A stretch of DNA of 64,000 bases from Streptomyces vinaceus (GCF_008704935.1 NZ_CP023692.1:6177501-6241500), one strand, 5' to 3'; shown: positions 22,441 through 30,507, numbered from the stretch's first letter. Notes: generated by a model from the letters alone, not told the origin. A program made the numbers and translations.

Positions 22441-23049
22441 ATGCGTTCACACGGACAGCACGAACACGAGCACGGCCGGGGCCACGGCCACTGCGGGCCC
22501 GATCGTCGGGAGGAGTTCAAGGGGCGGCGCGCCGCCTTCGGCCCGTTCGGACCGCCCTTCGGCGGCGGCCCCTGGGGCGGGCGCGGCGGACGCGGCGGAC
22601 CGCGCGGCCGGGCCCGGCGCGGGGATGTGCGCGCCTCGATCCTGGCGCTGCTGGGGGACCGGCCGATGCACGGCTACGAGATGATCCAGGAGATCGCCGA
22701 GCGCAGTGGCGGGGCGTGGAAGCCCAGCCCGGGGTCGGTCTACCCGACGCTCCAGCTGCTTGAGGACGAGGGGCTCATCTCCAGCGAGAGCGAGGGCGGC
22801 AAGAAGCTGTTCACGCTCACCGACGCCGGCCGCACCGAGGCCGAGTCCGGCTCGCAGGCCCCCTGGGCCGATGCCGGGCGGGGGTTCGACTTCGAGGCGA
22901 TGCACGAGGTCCGGACGGCCGGGATCGGCCTGTTCGAGGCCTTCGGCCAGGTCTTCAAGACCGGCTCGCCCGAGCAGCGCGAGAAGGCCCTCGCGGTCAT
23001 CAACGACGCCCGCAAGAAGCTCTACCTGATCCTGGCCGACGAGCACTGA
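22441..23049 (+). CDS. PadR family transcriptional regulator with a His-rich N-terminus
   Basis: Protein of 202 residues. The first 25 residues are packed with His (MRSHGQHEHEHGRGHGHCGP), followed by a Gly/Pro/Arg-rich linker (30-58), then the PadR winged helix with RASILALLGDRPMHGYEMIQ, GSVYPTLQLLEDEGLI and KKLFTLTDAG (about 60-140), and a C-terminal dimerization helix. PadR proteins are usually repressors that respond to small molecules. The His/Cys tail suggests metal binding or metal sensing, which is inference. ATG 22441 has aaagga upstream and a clear promoter with an operator-like palindrome. No obvious target besides itself and the divergent PhzF-like gene. Confidence 0.87.
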   Translation: MRSHGQHEHEHGRGHGHCGPDRREEFKGRRAAFGPFGPPFGGGPWGGRGGRGGPRGRARRGDVRASILALLGDRPMHGYEMIQEIAERSGGAWKPSPGSVYPTLQLLEDEGLISSESEGGKKLFTLTDAGRTEAESGSQAPWADAGRGFDFEAMHEVRTAGIGLFEAFGQVFKTGSPEQREKALAVINDARKKLYLILADEH

Positions 23050-23066
23050 GCCGGCCGCACGGAAAA

Positions 23067-23100
23067 GGCGCGCCCCGCGAGTCCGCTCGCGGGGCGCGCC
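23067..23100 (+). terminator. Bidirectional terminator after the PadR gene
   Basis: Perfect 15-base stem ggcgcgccccgcgag / ctcgcggggcgcgcc with loop tccg, preceded by a short A run, between convergent genes. Confidence 0.88.
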
Positions 23101-23148
23101 GCCGTATGCGGGTACCCGCCCGGGAAGGGGCCCGGGCCGGGTCGGCGG

Positions 23149-23577
23149 TCAGGCGACCAGGCCGGCCAGCTTGCGCAGCGATTCGTTCAGGGCGGCGGTG
23201 GCGGAGTCCTTGAGCTTGCCCGCCATCAGGGAGACGGCGGCCCCGTTGAACTCCCCGTCGATGCGGACCCTCGTCGCCGCCCCGTCCGGGACCAGGGTGT
23301 AGCGGGTGAGGATGGCCACGCCCATCGGGCCCTTGCCGGTGACGGCGAAGAGGCGCTCGTCCTCCAGCTCCGAGACGGTCCAGGTGACCTCGGCCGGGAA
23401 GCCCATCATCTTCATGTTCTCCACGAAGGTGGCCCCGACCGCGAGGGTCTCGGGGCCGCCTTGGGGGAAATTGGTGTGGGTCATGCTCCACTCGCCGTAC
23501 GCCGCCCAGTCCGTCAGCTGGGCCCAGACCTTCGCGGCGGACGCCTCGATGCGTGATTCCGCGGTCACTTCGGCCAT
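23149..23577 (-). CDS. SRPBCC (polyketide cyclase/START-like) family protein
   Basis: Protein of 142 residues with the single-domain SRPBCC fold: ESRIEASAAKVWAQLTDWAA at the start, a central beta sheet (GATFVENMKMMGFPAEVTWT, then LFAVTGKGPMGVAILTRYTL) and a long C-terminal helix beginning near LMAGKLKDSATAAL. Such proteins bind hydrophobic ligands in a deep pocket; stand-alone streptomycete members have mostly unknown roles. The ATG at 23577 has aagggg upstream. It faces the PadR gene and diverges from the first EamA gene; there is no biosynthetic gene near it that would suggest a ligand. Confidence 0.84.
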   Translation of the reverse strand: MAEVTAESRIEASAAKVWAQLTDWAAYGEWSMTHTNFPQGGPETLAVGATFVENMKMMGFPAEVTWTVSELEDERLFAVTGKGPMGVAILTRYTLVPDGAATRVRIDGEFNGAAVSLMAGKLKDSATAALNESLRKLAGLVA

Positions 23578-23748
23578 GCGGCCACCCCTTCTCGTCGGGT
23601 ACGTGCGGCGGAACGTAGCCCCGGCGGGCGGAACATTCAATACTGACGACTTGTCAGAAATCACCGGCCCGGTCACGCCCGGTCTCGGATCCGTCTCAAC
23701 AGGTGTCACGCCCGTGACGCTCCTGACCGGCCCTGCCATGATGGCCCG

Positions 23749-24720
23749 ATGCAAGCGACAGGGAGAAACGCCGGACTGGGTCTCGCGCTCGTCTCGGCCG
23801 TCGCGTTCGGTGGTTCCGGTGTTGCGGCGAAGCCGCTGATCGAGGCGGGTCTCGACCCCCTCCACATGGTCTGGCTCAGGGTGGCCGGGGCGGCGCTGGT
23901 GCTGTCCCCGCTGGCCTGGCGCCACCGCCGGCTCCTGGTGCGCAAACCCCTGCTGCTCGCGGGCTTCGGCATCGTCGCCGTCGCGGGCGTGCAGGCCTTC
24001 TACTTCGCCTCCCTGTCCCGGATCCCGGTCGGTGTGGCCCTGCTGCTGGAGTACCTCGGCCCGGCCCTGCTGCTCGGCTGGATCCGCTTCGTACAGCGCA
24101 AGCCGGTGACGCGGGCCGCCGCGGCCGGCGCCGCCGTCGCGGTCGTGGGGCTGGCCTGCGTCGTGGAGATCTGGTCCGGGCTGAGCCTCGACCCGCTCGG
24201 CGTCCTGCTCGGCCTCGCGGCCGCCTGCTGCCAGGCCTTCTACTTCGTCTTCGCGGACCACGGCGCGGACGAGGGGGCCCGGGACGACGTACCCGACCCG
24301 ATCGGTGTGATCGCGTACGGCATGCTCATCGGCGCGCTGGTGATGACGGTGATCGCCCGGCCCTGGCGGATCGACTGGCAGGTGCTGGGCGGGTTCGCCG
24401 CGATGGGGGACCTGAGGGTGCCCGCGTGGGTCCTGCTCGGCTGGGTGGTGCTGATCGCGACCGTCTTCGCGTACCTGACCGGCGTCGTCTCGGTGCGCAG
24501 GCTCTCGCCGCAGGTGGCCGGTGTCGTGGCCTGTCTGGAGGCGGTCGTGGCCACCGTGTTCGCCTGGATCCTGCTGAACGAACACCTCTCGACCCCGCAG
24601 GTCATCGGCGGTGCGCTGGTGCTGGGCGGGGCGTTCATCGCGCAGTCCGCGCGGCCCACCCCGCCGGGGGCGGCCGATCCGGAGGCGGTCGTTCTGGACC
24701 GTGAGACGACGAAAGCCTAA
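23749..24720 (+). CDS. EamA/DMT family transporter (first)
   Basis: Protein of 323 residues with ten hydrophobic helices in two EamA repeats (about 8-140 and 155-295), the drug/metabolite transporter architecture. Many relatives export amino acids or related metabolites; RhtA-like proteins export threonine and homoserine. The N-terminus MQATGRNAGLGLALVSAVAF fits the first helix and the C-terminal 25 residues are hydrophilic. The start is probably leaderless, since catgat sits 6 bases before the ATG. The stop codon overlaps the likely -10 of the leader unit before the next EamA gene, so the two transporters are separately controlled. Confidence 0.85.
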   Translation: MQATGRNAGLGLALVSAVAFGGSGVAAKPLIEAGLDPLHMVWLRVAGAALVLSPLAWRHRRLLVRKPLLLAGFGIVAVAGVQAFYFASLSRIPVGVALLLEYLGPALLLGWIRFVQRKPVTRAAAAGAAVAVVGLACVVEIWSGLSLDPLGVLLGLAAACCQAFYFVFADHGADEGARDDVPDPIGVIAYGMLIGALVMTVIARPWRIDWQVLGGFAAMGDLRVPAWVLLGWVVLIATVFAYLTGVVSVRRLSPQVAGVVACLEAVVATVFAWILLNEHLSTPQVIGGALVLGGAFIAQSARPTPPGAADPEAVVLDRETTKA

Positions 24721-24723
24721 GGT
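24718..24723 (+). promoter_or_regulatory. -10 element of the leader before the second EamA gene
   Basis: taaggt, 7 bases before the GTG of the leader ORF at 24731, overlapping the stop codon of the upstream gene. The spacing implies a leaderless transcript. The -35 is weak (ctggac near 24694). Confidence 0.5.
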
Positions 24724-24730
24724 GGCGACC

Positions 24731-24766
24731 GTGCATTCGACCGTGCTTCCGCCTCCCGCCGCGTAG
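24731..24766 (+). CDS. Putative 11-residue leader peptide
   Basis: GTG-started frame reading MHSTVLPPPAA and then TAG, immediately followed by nested inverted repeats. A -10-like taaggt lies 7 bases upstream, so it could be translated from the very 5' end of the mRNA. The Thr, Val and Leu codons and the Pro-Pro-Pro run could each slow ribosomes. The combination looks like an attenuator for the transporter at 24884. Not proven; codon number is too small for coding statistics. Confidence 0.5.
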   Translation: MHSTVLPPPAA

Positions 24767-24836
24767 CCGCGGGCAGCCGCCCCTGTGACGAGGATCCGGC
24801 CCGGAGAGTTCCCGGGCGGGTCCGCGCTGCCCGCGG
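24767..24836 (+). promoter_or_regulatory. Nested hairpin leader, candidate attenuator
   Basis: Outer stem: ccgcgggcagc (24767-24777) pairs perfectly with gctgcccgcgg (24826-24836). Inner stem: ggatccggcccgg region (24792-24804) pairs with ccgggcgggtcc (24812-24823) with one bulge. The outer arm starts directly at the stop codon of the leader ORF, so a ribosome halted in the leader would block it. Confidence 0.6.
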
Positions 24837-24883
24837 AGCGATGACCTTCCCCCTCATCCCTCACGCATGCGCGGAGCACACAC

Positions 24884-25933
24884 GTGTCGAATCCCGCTTC
24901 AGGGCGCAGTCTGCTGTACCTCGTCGTCGCCGGAGCCGCCTGGGGCACCGCCGGGGCGGCTGCCTCCCTCCTCTTCCTGGCCAGTGACCTCGGCCCGCTC
25001 GCCCTGTCGTTCTGGCGGTGCGCCGGCGGGCTGGTGGTGCTGCTGGGGGTGCTCGCCGTACGCCGCCCCCGGGGCGCGGCGGTGGCCGCCCGGACCGCGG
25101 CGCGGCCGTCGGCGGCCTCGCTGATCGGGACCGGCCTGATGTTCACGCTCTTCCAGGCCGCGTACTTCGGTGCCGTGCGCGAGACCGGCCTGGCCGTCGG
25201 CACGGTGGTCACCCTGGGCGCCGGGCCCGTGCTGATCGCGGTCGGGGCCCGGTGCTGGATGGGCGAGCGGCTGGGCCGGGGCGGTGCGGCCGCCGTGGCC
25301 GGGGCGCTCGCGGGGCTCGCCGTGCTCGTCCTGGGCGGCGGGGGAGGCGAGGTGCGGCCGCTGGGCGTCGGCTGGGCCCTGCTGTCGGCCGCCGGGTACG
25401 CCGGGATGACCCTGCGGGCCCGCTGGCTGGGGCGGCGCGGGGCGGGCGGGGACCCGCTGGTCACCACGGCCTGGTCGGTCGCGGTCGGCACGGTGTGCCT
25501 GTTGCCGCTCGCCGTTGCGGAGGGGCTGGTGCCGCACACCGCCGAACTCGGGCGCGTGCTGTGGCTGCTGGTGTACGTGGCCACGGTGCCGACGGCGCTG
25601 GCGTACGCGCTGTACTTCACCGGGGCCGCCGCGGTGCGGGCCGCTACGGTGTCCGTGATCATGCTGATCGAGCCGGTCAGCGCCGCCGTGATCGCCGTCC
25701 TGGTGCTGGGGGAGCGGCTGACCGGCGCCGTGGTGCTGGGCACCGTACTGCTCCTGACGGCGGTGGGTGCGCTGATCGCGGCCGAGGCGGGGCGGTCCGG
25801 GGGCGGCCGCGCGGGCGAGCCGGAGGTGCGACTGCGGCTCGCCCGCGGGCCCCGGGGGACGCACGAGACGGGTGAGTCTCGTGTGCCCGGTGAGCCTGGT
25901 GAGCCCTGCGGGGCTCAGAGCGCGGCGAGGTAG
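24884..25933 (+). CDS. EamA/DMT family transporter (second)
   Basis: Protein of 349 residues with about ten membrane helices in two EamA repeats (SLLYLVVAGAAWGTAGAAAS to about 140, then about 150-290) and a long hydrophilic Gly/Arg/Glu-rich tail. Expected to export a metabolite; the substrate is unknown. GTG at 24884, with gcggagc 7 bases upstream. The 160-base leader carries a short ORF and nested hairpins, which suggests transcription or translation attenuation by an amino-acid signal. Its last 19 bases overlap the 3' end of the facing PNPOx-like gene. The tail, unlike the rest, has lower conservation features, so the exact C-terminus matters little. Confidence 0.84.
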   Translation: MSNPASGRSLLYLVVAGAAWGTAGAAASLLFLASDLGPLALSFWRCAGGLVVLLGVLAVRRPRGAAVAARTAARPSAASLIGTGLMFTLFQAAYFGAVRETGLAVGTVVTLGAGPVLIAVGARCWMGERLGRGGAAAVAGALAGLAVLVLGGGGGEVRPLGVGWALLSAAGYAGMTLRARWLGRRGAGGDPLVTTAWSVAVGTVCLLPLAVAEGLVPHTAELGRVLWLLVYVATVPTALAYALYFTGAAAVRAATVSVIMLIEPVSAAVIAVLVLGERLTGAVVLGTVLLLTAVGALIAAEAGRSGGGRAGEPEVRLRLARGPRGTHETGESRVPGEPGEPCGAQSAAR

Positions 25934-26628
25934 TCCGGGGTGGCGATTCCCGGGGCCAGGTCGTCGGCCGGGATCGGGGTGCCGTGCACCGGCGCGACCG
26001 GGACCACGCCCGACCAGTAGGGCAGGCCCATGTCCTCGGGCTCGTCGTTGGGGCCGCCCGTACGGATCTTCGCCGACACCTCGTTCAGGTCCAGGCGGAT
26101 CACCGCGGTGGCGGCGAGCTCCTTGGCGTTGGCGGGCCGGGAGTCGGCCGAGCGGCCGGGAACCACGTGGTCGACGAGGGCGTCGAGGGCCATCCGGCGC
26201 TCGGCCTCGTCGGTCACCTGGTGAGCGGTGCCGTGCACGATCACCGAGCGGTAGTTGATCGAGTGGTGGAAGGCGGAGCGCGCCAGCACCAGGCCGTCCA
26301 CGTGCGTCACGGTCAGGCAGACGGGCAGCCCCGGGTCGGACTGGCCGGCGGCGAGCAGCGGGCGCGAGCCCGTCGAGCCGTGGACGTAGAGGGTCTCGCC
26401 GACCCGCCCGTACAGGGTCGGCAGGACCACGGGAGCGCCGTCGCGGACGAAGCCGAGGTGGCAGACGTAGGCCTGGTCGAGTATCGAGTGGACCGTCTCG
26501 CGGTCGTAGCGGGCCCGCTCGCGGGAGCGGCTCGGGACGGTGCGGTCGGTGGGCTCGTAGCCGCCGCCGGCCGCCCCGGTCGCCCCGGTCGTCTCAGGGA
26601 TCTCTTGCGTGTCGGTGGTGGCGGTCAT
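25915..26628 (-). CDS. Pyridoxamine 5'-phosphate oxidase family protein (DUF-type FMN-binding split barrel)
   Basis: Protein of 237 residues. After a 35-residue flexible N-terminus comes the split beta barrel typical of FMN/F420-binding PNPOx-like proteins: VHSILDQAYVCHLGFVRDGA, then VVLPTLYGRVGETLYVHGST, HHSINYRSVIVHGTAHQV and a long helical C-terminus. These use flavin or deazaflavin for reductions, or only bind it. It is divergent from a MocR-type aminotransferase-fold regulator, 37 bases apart; such pairs often form a unit where the regulator controls the PNPOx gene in response to a pyridoxal compound. The ATG has ggag 8 bases upstream. Converges on the EamA gene with 19 bases of overlap. 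Confidence 0.84.
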   Translation of the reverse strand: MTATTDTQEIPETTGATGAAGGGYEPTDRTVPSRSRERARYDRETVHSILDQAYVCHLGFVRDGAPVVLPTLYGRVGETLYVHGSTGSRPLLAAGQSDPGLPVCLTVTHVDGLVLARSAFHHSINYRSVIVHGTAHQVTDEAERRMALDALVDHVVPGRSADSRPANAKELAATAVIRLDLNEVSAKIRTGGPNDEPEDMGLPYWSGVVPVAPVHGTPIPADDLAPGIATPDYLAAL

Positions 26629-26644
26629 GGTGCGTTCTCCGTTG

Positions 26645-26658
26645 TACTAGTGCATACT
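26645..26658 (+). promoter_or_regulatory. Divergent promoter/operator between PNPOx-like and MocR genes
   Basis: The 37-base gap holds tgtactagtgcatact. catact (26653-26658) is a -10 candidate 7 bases before the MocR GTG; the tact/gcat repeats around the actagt centre could be a MocR operator controlling both genes. Confidence 0.5.
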
Positions 26659-26665
26659 GGGCTTT

Positions 26666-27997
26666 GTGCTAGGAGAGTATCGGATCACAGGGCGTCGCGC
26701 ATCGGATATCGCGGCGAGCGTCGAGGCGGGCATCGGATCGGGCGCGCTGGCGCCGGGAGCGCTGCTGCCGCCGATGCGGGAGCTCGCGGGCGTGCTCGGG
26801 GTGAACCCGAACACCGTGGCCGCCGCCTACCGGACGCTGCGCGAGCGCGGGGTCATCGAGACCGACGGGCGGCGCGGCAGCCGGGTCCGCGGGCGCCCGG
26901 CCAGCGCCCCGCGCGACGAGCTGCGGGTGGCGGTGCCGCCCGGCGTGCGGGACGTGGCGTCCGGCAATCCGGACGTACGGCTGCTGCCCGCGCTGGACGC
27001 GGCCCTGGCCGAGGCCGCCCGGCGGTACGCGCGGACCCCCACGCTGTACGGGGACGACCCGGTGGTGCCCGAACTGGAGCGGCTGGCCCGGGCCGACCTC
27101 GACGCCGACGGCGTGCCCGCCGGGCCCGTGGGGGTGACCTCGGGCGCGCTGGACGGGATCGAGCGGGTGCTGGCCGCGCACCTGCGGCCGGGGGACGCGG
27201 TGGCGATCGAGGATCCGGGCTGGGGGAGCGTCCTGGACCTGGCGGCAGCGCTGGGGCTGCGGGTGCTCCCGGTGGCGGTGGACGACGACGGACCGGTGGT
27301 CCCCGCCGTGGAGCGGGCGCTCGCGGAAGGCGCGCGGGCGCTGCTGGTGACGGCGCGGGCCCAGAACCCGACCGGGGCGGCGGTGAGCGCCGGGCGGGCG
27401 GCGGAGCTGCGCGCCGTGCTGGCGCGCTACCCGCAGGTGCTGGTGGTCGACGACGACCACGGGCACGCCATCGTGGACCTGCCGCTGCACTCGCTCGGCG
27501 GGGTGACCCGGCACTGGGCGCTGGTCCGGTCGACGGCGAAGGCGTACGGGCCCGACCTGCGGCTGGCGGTGCTGACCGGCGACGCCGTCACGCTGGACCG
27601 GGTGCGGGGGCGGCAGCGGCTGGGCCCGGGGTGGGTGAGCCGGCTGCTCCAGTACGCGGTGGTCGAGCTGTGGAACTCGGGGGCGGTGGACCGGGCGGCG
27701 GTCGCGCGCTCCTACGCGGAGCGGCGGGACGCGCTGGTCGCGGCGCTGCGGGAGCGGGGCGTGCCCGCGCACGGGCGCAGCGGGATGAACGTGTGGGTGC
27801 CGGTCGCCGACGAGACGGGGGCGGTGACACGGCTGCTGGCCGCGGGCTGGGCGGCGGCTCCGGGCGGCCGGTTCCGCGTGGAGTCGGGGCCGGGCGTACG
27901 GATCACGGTGTCGAGCGTGCAGCCGGGCGAAGTGCCGGGCCTCGCGGCGGCGGTGGCCGCGTCGGTCCGCCGCCCGGCGGGCGGCCGCTTCGACTGA
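26666..27997 (+). CDS. MocR-type transcriptional regulator (GntR DNA-binding domain with aminotransferase-like domain)
   Basis: Protein of 443 residues. Residues 10-75 form a GntR winged helix (LLPPMRELAGVLGVNPNTVA, AAYRTLRERGVIETDGRRGS). Residues 95-435 have the fold of class I/II aminotransferases, with the pyridoxal-phosphate lysine K292 in STAKAYGPDLRLAV and QNPTGAAVS before it. MocR proteins use bound PLP as a sensor. Divergence from a PNPOx-family gene suggests vitamin-B6 or amino-metabolite sensing. The GTG start at 26666 is likely leaderless, as catact lies 7 bases upstream. It has the usual domain order and length for the family. Confidence 0.86.
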   Translation: MLGEYRITGRRASDIAASVEAGIGSGALAPGALLPPMRELAGVLGVNPNTVAAAYRTLRERGVIETDGRRGSRVRGRPASAPRDELRVAVPPGVRDVASGNPDVRLLPALDAALAEAARRYARTPTLYGDDPVVPELERLARADLDADGVPAGPVGVTSGALDGIERVLAAHLRPGDAVAIEDPGWGSVLDLAAALGLRVLPVAVDDDGPVVPAVERALAEGARALLVTARAQNPTGAAVSAGRAAELRAVLARYPQVLVVDDDHGHAIVDLPLHSLGGVTRHWALVRSTAKAYGPDLRLAVLTGDAVTLDRVRGRQRLGPGWVSRLLQYAVVELWNSGAVDRAAVARSYAERRDALVAALRERGVPAHGRSGMNVWVPVADETGAVTRLLAAGWAAAPGGRFRVESGPGVRITVSSVQPGEVPGLAAAVAASVRRPAGGRFD

Positions 27998-28017
27998 CCG
28001 CCCGCCGGGGAAGGGCG

Positions 28018-28042
28018 GGCCCGGGCGAAGGGCACGGCCTAG
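28018..28042 (-). repeat. Half copy of the dispersed gene-end repeat
   Basis: On the minus strand it reads ctaggccgtgcccttcg and then gcccgggcccg. It matches the arm at 37292-37308 and at 61805-61821, and supplies the TAG stop of the EamA gene at 28039. It lies between two convergent genes. Confidence 0.6.
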
Positions 28043-28983
28043 CGGCGGCGGGTCTGGGTGAGGGCCGCTCCGGCCAGGACGATCGCCGCGCCCACCGGGG
28101 TGTTCCAGTGGAGCTGTTCGCCGAGGAGCAGGACGCCCGCCGTGGTGGCGATGACCGGGATGAAGTACGTGACCATCTGGGCCGTGGTCGGCCCGATCTC
28201 CGTCACCAGTCCGTACTGCATCTGCAGGGCCATCCCCGTGCCCAGGGCGCCGAGCGCGATCACCGACAGCGTCGGCCAGAGCGGGAACGAGGTGGGGGCC
28301 GAGGTGAACGCGGCGCTCATCGCGAGCAGTTGCAGCGTGGACACCATCAGCTGCGCGCCGGTCAGTGCCACCGGCGAGCCCGGGACCGAGGCCAGCGTGC
28401 GCCGGACGTAGATCCAGCCGACCGGGTAGCAGAGCGAGGCGAGCAGGGCGAGCGCGGTGCCCTTGGCGTCGATGCCCGAGAAGCCCTGCCAGGCGCCGAG
28501 CACGGTCAGGACGCCGAGGAAGCCCAGGCCCAGACCGGCGAAGCGGCGCCGCGTGGGGCGGTCCTCGGAGAGGGCCACCAGCGAGAGCGCCATGCCCCAC
28601 AGGGGCGAGGTGGCGTTGCAGATCCCGGCCAGGCTCGACGGGATGCTGAGCTCGGCGTACGAGAACAGCGAGAACGGGGCCGTGTTGAGCAGGAGCGCCG
28701 CCACGAACAGGTGGGCCCAGGTGCGGCGGCCGCGGGGGAGCGGCTCGCGGCGCACCAGGAGCACGGTCAGCAGCGCGAGCGCTCCGAAGAACACCCGGCC
28801 GAGGGCCACCTGGAACGGGGCGTAGGCCTCCGTGCCCACCTTGATCAGCAGGAAGCTGAAGCCCCAGACCACCGAGAGGACCGCGAAGCGGACGCGCCAG
28901 TCCACGCGGGCGGCGCGGGCGGTGCCGGCCGGCGGGGAAAGGGTGAGGTCGGGGGCGGGGCGAGGGGTGGCGGGTGCGCTCAT
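28039..28983 (-). CDS. EamA/DMT family transporter (third)
   Basis: Protein of about 314 residues with ten hydrophobic helices in two EamA repeats. The N-terminal 35 residues (MSAPATPRPAPDLTLSPPAG) are hydrophilic. The second repeat ends with GVLLLGEQLHWNTPVGAAIV and TQTRRR, the usual positive end. It is divergent from a LysR regulator gene, and LysR genes commonly control their divergent partner, so induction by an exported metabolite is likely. I place the start at ATG 28983; a TTG at 29019 would lengthen it by 12 residues. The stop codon lies inside a half copy of a dispersed palindromic repeat. Confidence 0.84.
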   Translation of the reverse strand: MSAPATPRPAPDLTLSPPAGTARAARVDWRVRFAVLSVVWGFSFLLIKVGTEAYAPFQVALGRVFFGALALLTVLLVRREPLPRGRRTWAHLFVAALLLNTAPFSLFSYAELSIPSSLAGICNATSPLWGMALSLVALSEDRPTRRRFAGLGLGFLGVLTVLGAWQGFSGIDAKGTALALLASLCYPVGWIYVRRTLASVPGSPVALTGAQLMVSTLQLLAMSAAFTSAPTSFPLWPTLSVIALGALGTGMALQMQYGLVTEIGPTTAQMVTYFIPVIATTAGVLLLGEQLHWNTPVGAAIVLAGAALTQTRRR

Positions 28984-29019
28984 GAGGAGAACTCTGCTCC
29001 GCTCAACTACGTAGGACAA

Positions 29020-29050
29020 GCGAGAATTCTTCGCAGTGACGGCGTAGCAT
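29020..29050 (+). promoter_or_regulatory. LysR-type operator and promoter region
   Basis: Imperfect dyad gcgagaattcttcgc (29020-29034, centre agaattct) in the 74-base gap between EamA and LysR genes, followed by a -10-like tagcat (29045-29050) 7 bases before the LysR ATG. Typical arrangement for LysR autorepression and control of the divergent gene. Confidence 0.5.
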
Positions 29051-29057
29051 CGCTTAC

Positions 29058-29960
29058 ATGTTGAACCTGGAGCGCCTGCGCACCCTCGATGCCCTCGCCC
29101 GCCACGGCTCGGTCAGCGGTGCGGCCGACGGGCTCCACGTCACCACCTCCGCCGTCTCGCAGCAGATGGCCAAGCTGGAGCGGGAGGTCGGCCAGCCGCT
29201 GCTGGCCAAGAACGGCCGCGGGGTCAGGCTCACCGACGCGGGGCGGTTGCTCGCCGATCACGCGGCCCGCATCATCTCCCAGGTCGAGCTCGCCCAGGCC
29301 GACGTCGAGGCCCGGCGGGGCTGCGCCGTCGGCGAGCTGCGGATCGGCGCCTTTCCGACCGCCATGCGCGGGCTGCTGCCCCAGGCGCTGACCGCCCTGC
29401 GCGCCGACCACCCCGAACTGCGGGCCCTCGTACGGGAGCAGGAGCCGGAGGACAGCATGGCGGCGGTCGTCCGCGGGGACCTCGACCTGGCGCTGGCCAT
29501 CGACTGGCACAACAAGCGCATGCCCGTGCCCGCCGAGCTCACCCGGGCGCACCTGCTCGACGACTCCTGCGACATCGCCGTCCCGGCCGGCCACCGGCTG
29601 GCCGGCCGCGACCGGATCTCCATGGCCGAGTTCGCCGACGACGACTGGATCTCCTGGAACGAGGGGCAGTTCTGCCACGAGTGGCTGGTGTACACGCTGC
29701 GCGGTACCGGCATCGAGCCGCGCATCGCGCACATCGCCGAGGAGCACCACACCCAGCTCGCCTTCGTGGAGGCCGGGCTCGGGGTGTGCGTGGCCCCCCG
29801 GCTCGGGCGCGGTCCGGTGCCGGCCGGGGTCCGGCTGCTGCCGGTGAGCGATTCCGTCCGGCGCCACGTGTACGTCGTATGGCGGGCGGACGCGGACCGG
29901 CGGCCCTCGATCAGGGCCGCCGTGGCGGCGCTCGAACAGGCCGCCGCCACGGTGGTGTAG
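29058..29960 (+). CDS. LysR family transcriptional regulator
   Basis: Protein of 300 residues. The DNA-binding winged helix occupies 1-60 (LNLERLRTLDALARHGSVSG, then ADGLHVTTSAVSQQMAKLER) and the ligand-binding domain from about 90 (GELRIGAFPTAMRGLLPQAL) to 290. Two-lobed periplasmic-binding-like fold, metabolite inducer expected but unknown. The neighbour, a divergent EamA transporter, is the likeliest target. ATG at 29058 with tagcat 7 bases before, so probably leaderless. Full length for the family. Confidence 0.88.
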   Translation: MLNLERLRTLDALARHGSVSGAADGLHVTTSAVSQQMAKLEREVGQPLLAKNGRGVRLTDAGRLLADHAARIISQVELAQADVEARRGCAVGELRIGAFPTAMRGLLPQALTALRADHPELRALVREQEPEDSMAAVVRGDLDLALAIDWHNKRMPVPAELTRAHLLDDSCDIAVPAGHRLAGRDRISMAEFADDDWISWNEGQFCHEWLVYTLRGTGIEPRIAHIAEEHHTQLAFVEAGLGVCVAPRLGRGPVPAGVRLLPVSDSVRRHVYVVWRADADRRPSIRAAVAALEQAAATVV

Positions 29961-29972
29961 CCCTCGGCCGGG

Positions 29973-30431
29973 TCAGAGCTTGCGGAAGTCCCAGGAGACG
30001 ACCGACTCCGGGGTGAGGCGGATCCAGGCGTGGCGGCCGTCGTGCGGCATCTCCTCGATCCCGAAGTTCTTGGCCGGAAAGAGCCGTTCCGCCTCGGCGA
30101 GCTCCGGGCAGGGCTCGCCCGTGCGCGGGGCCTCGCCCACGAAGACGGCGCTGCCGGACAGCTCGACCCCGCGCAACTCGTCGTACGCCTCGCCCGCGTC
30201 CACGACGACCGAGATCCGCGGGTCCTTCCGCAGGTCCGACCAGCGGCGGCTGCGGGTGATCGAGTACAGCCACAGCGAGGTGCCGTCCCAGGCGAACCAC
30301 AGGGCGCCCACGTGCGGGCGGCCGTCCGCGGAGACGGTCGCCACCCGGCAGGTGCGCTGCTCGCGCAGGAAGGCGTCCACTTCCGCGTCGGTCATCATGA
30401 TGCGGCGGCCCCGCCGCTGTGATCCGTCCAT
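29973..30431 (-). CDS. Pyridoxamine 5'-phosphate oxidase family protein, small
   Basis: Protein of 152 residues, a stand-alone split barrel of the PPOX type. It has TCRVATVSADGRPHVGALWF near 27-46, LWLYSITRSRRWSDLRKDPR and ISVVVDAGEAYDELRGVELS, which are the FMN- or F420-binding landmarks. Actinobacterial members include F420-dependent reductases and biliverdin reductases; substrate not predictable. The start may instead be the ATG at 30398 (MMTDAEVDAF), which aligns better with short family members. Converges with the LysR gene. Not a copy of the 25915-26628 protein, which has a different N-terminus and C-terminal domain. Confidence 0.84.
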   Translation of the reverse strand: MDGSQRRGRRIMMTDAEVDAFLREQRTCRVATVSADGRPHVGALWFAWDGTSLWLYSITRSRRWSDLRKDPRISVVVDAGEAYDELRGVELSGSAVFVGEAPRTGEPCPELAEAERLFPAKNFGIEEMPHDGRHAWIRLTPESVVSWDFRKL

Positions 30432-30507
30432 CCGTCCCGCACCCCTTCACATCTGACTGAGTGTCAGGAATCATGCGGGATCGACGGCCGTCACACCAGG
30501 GGGAGCC

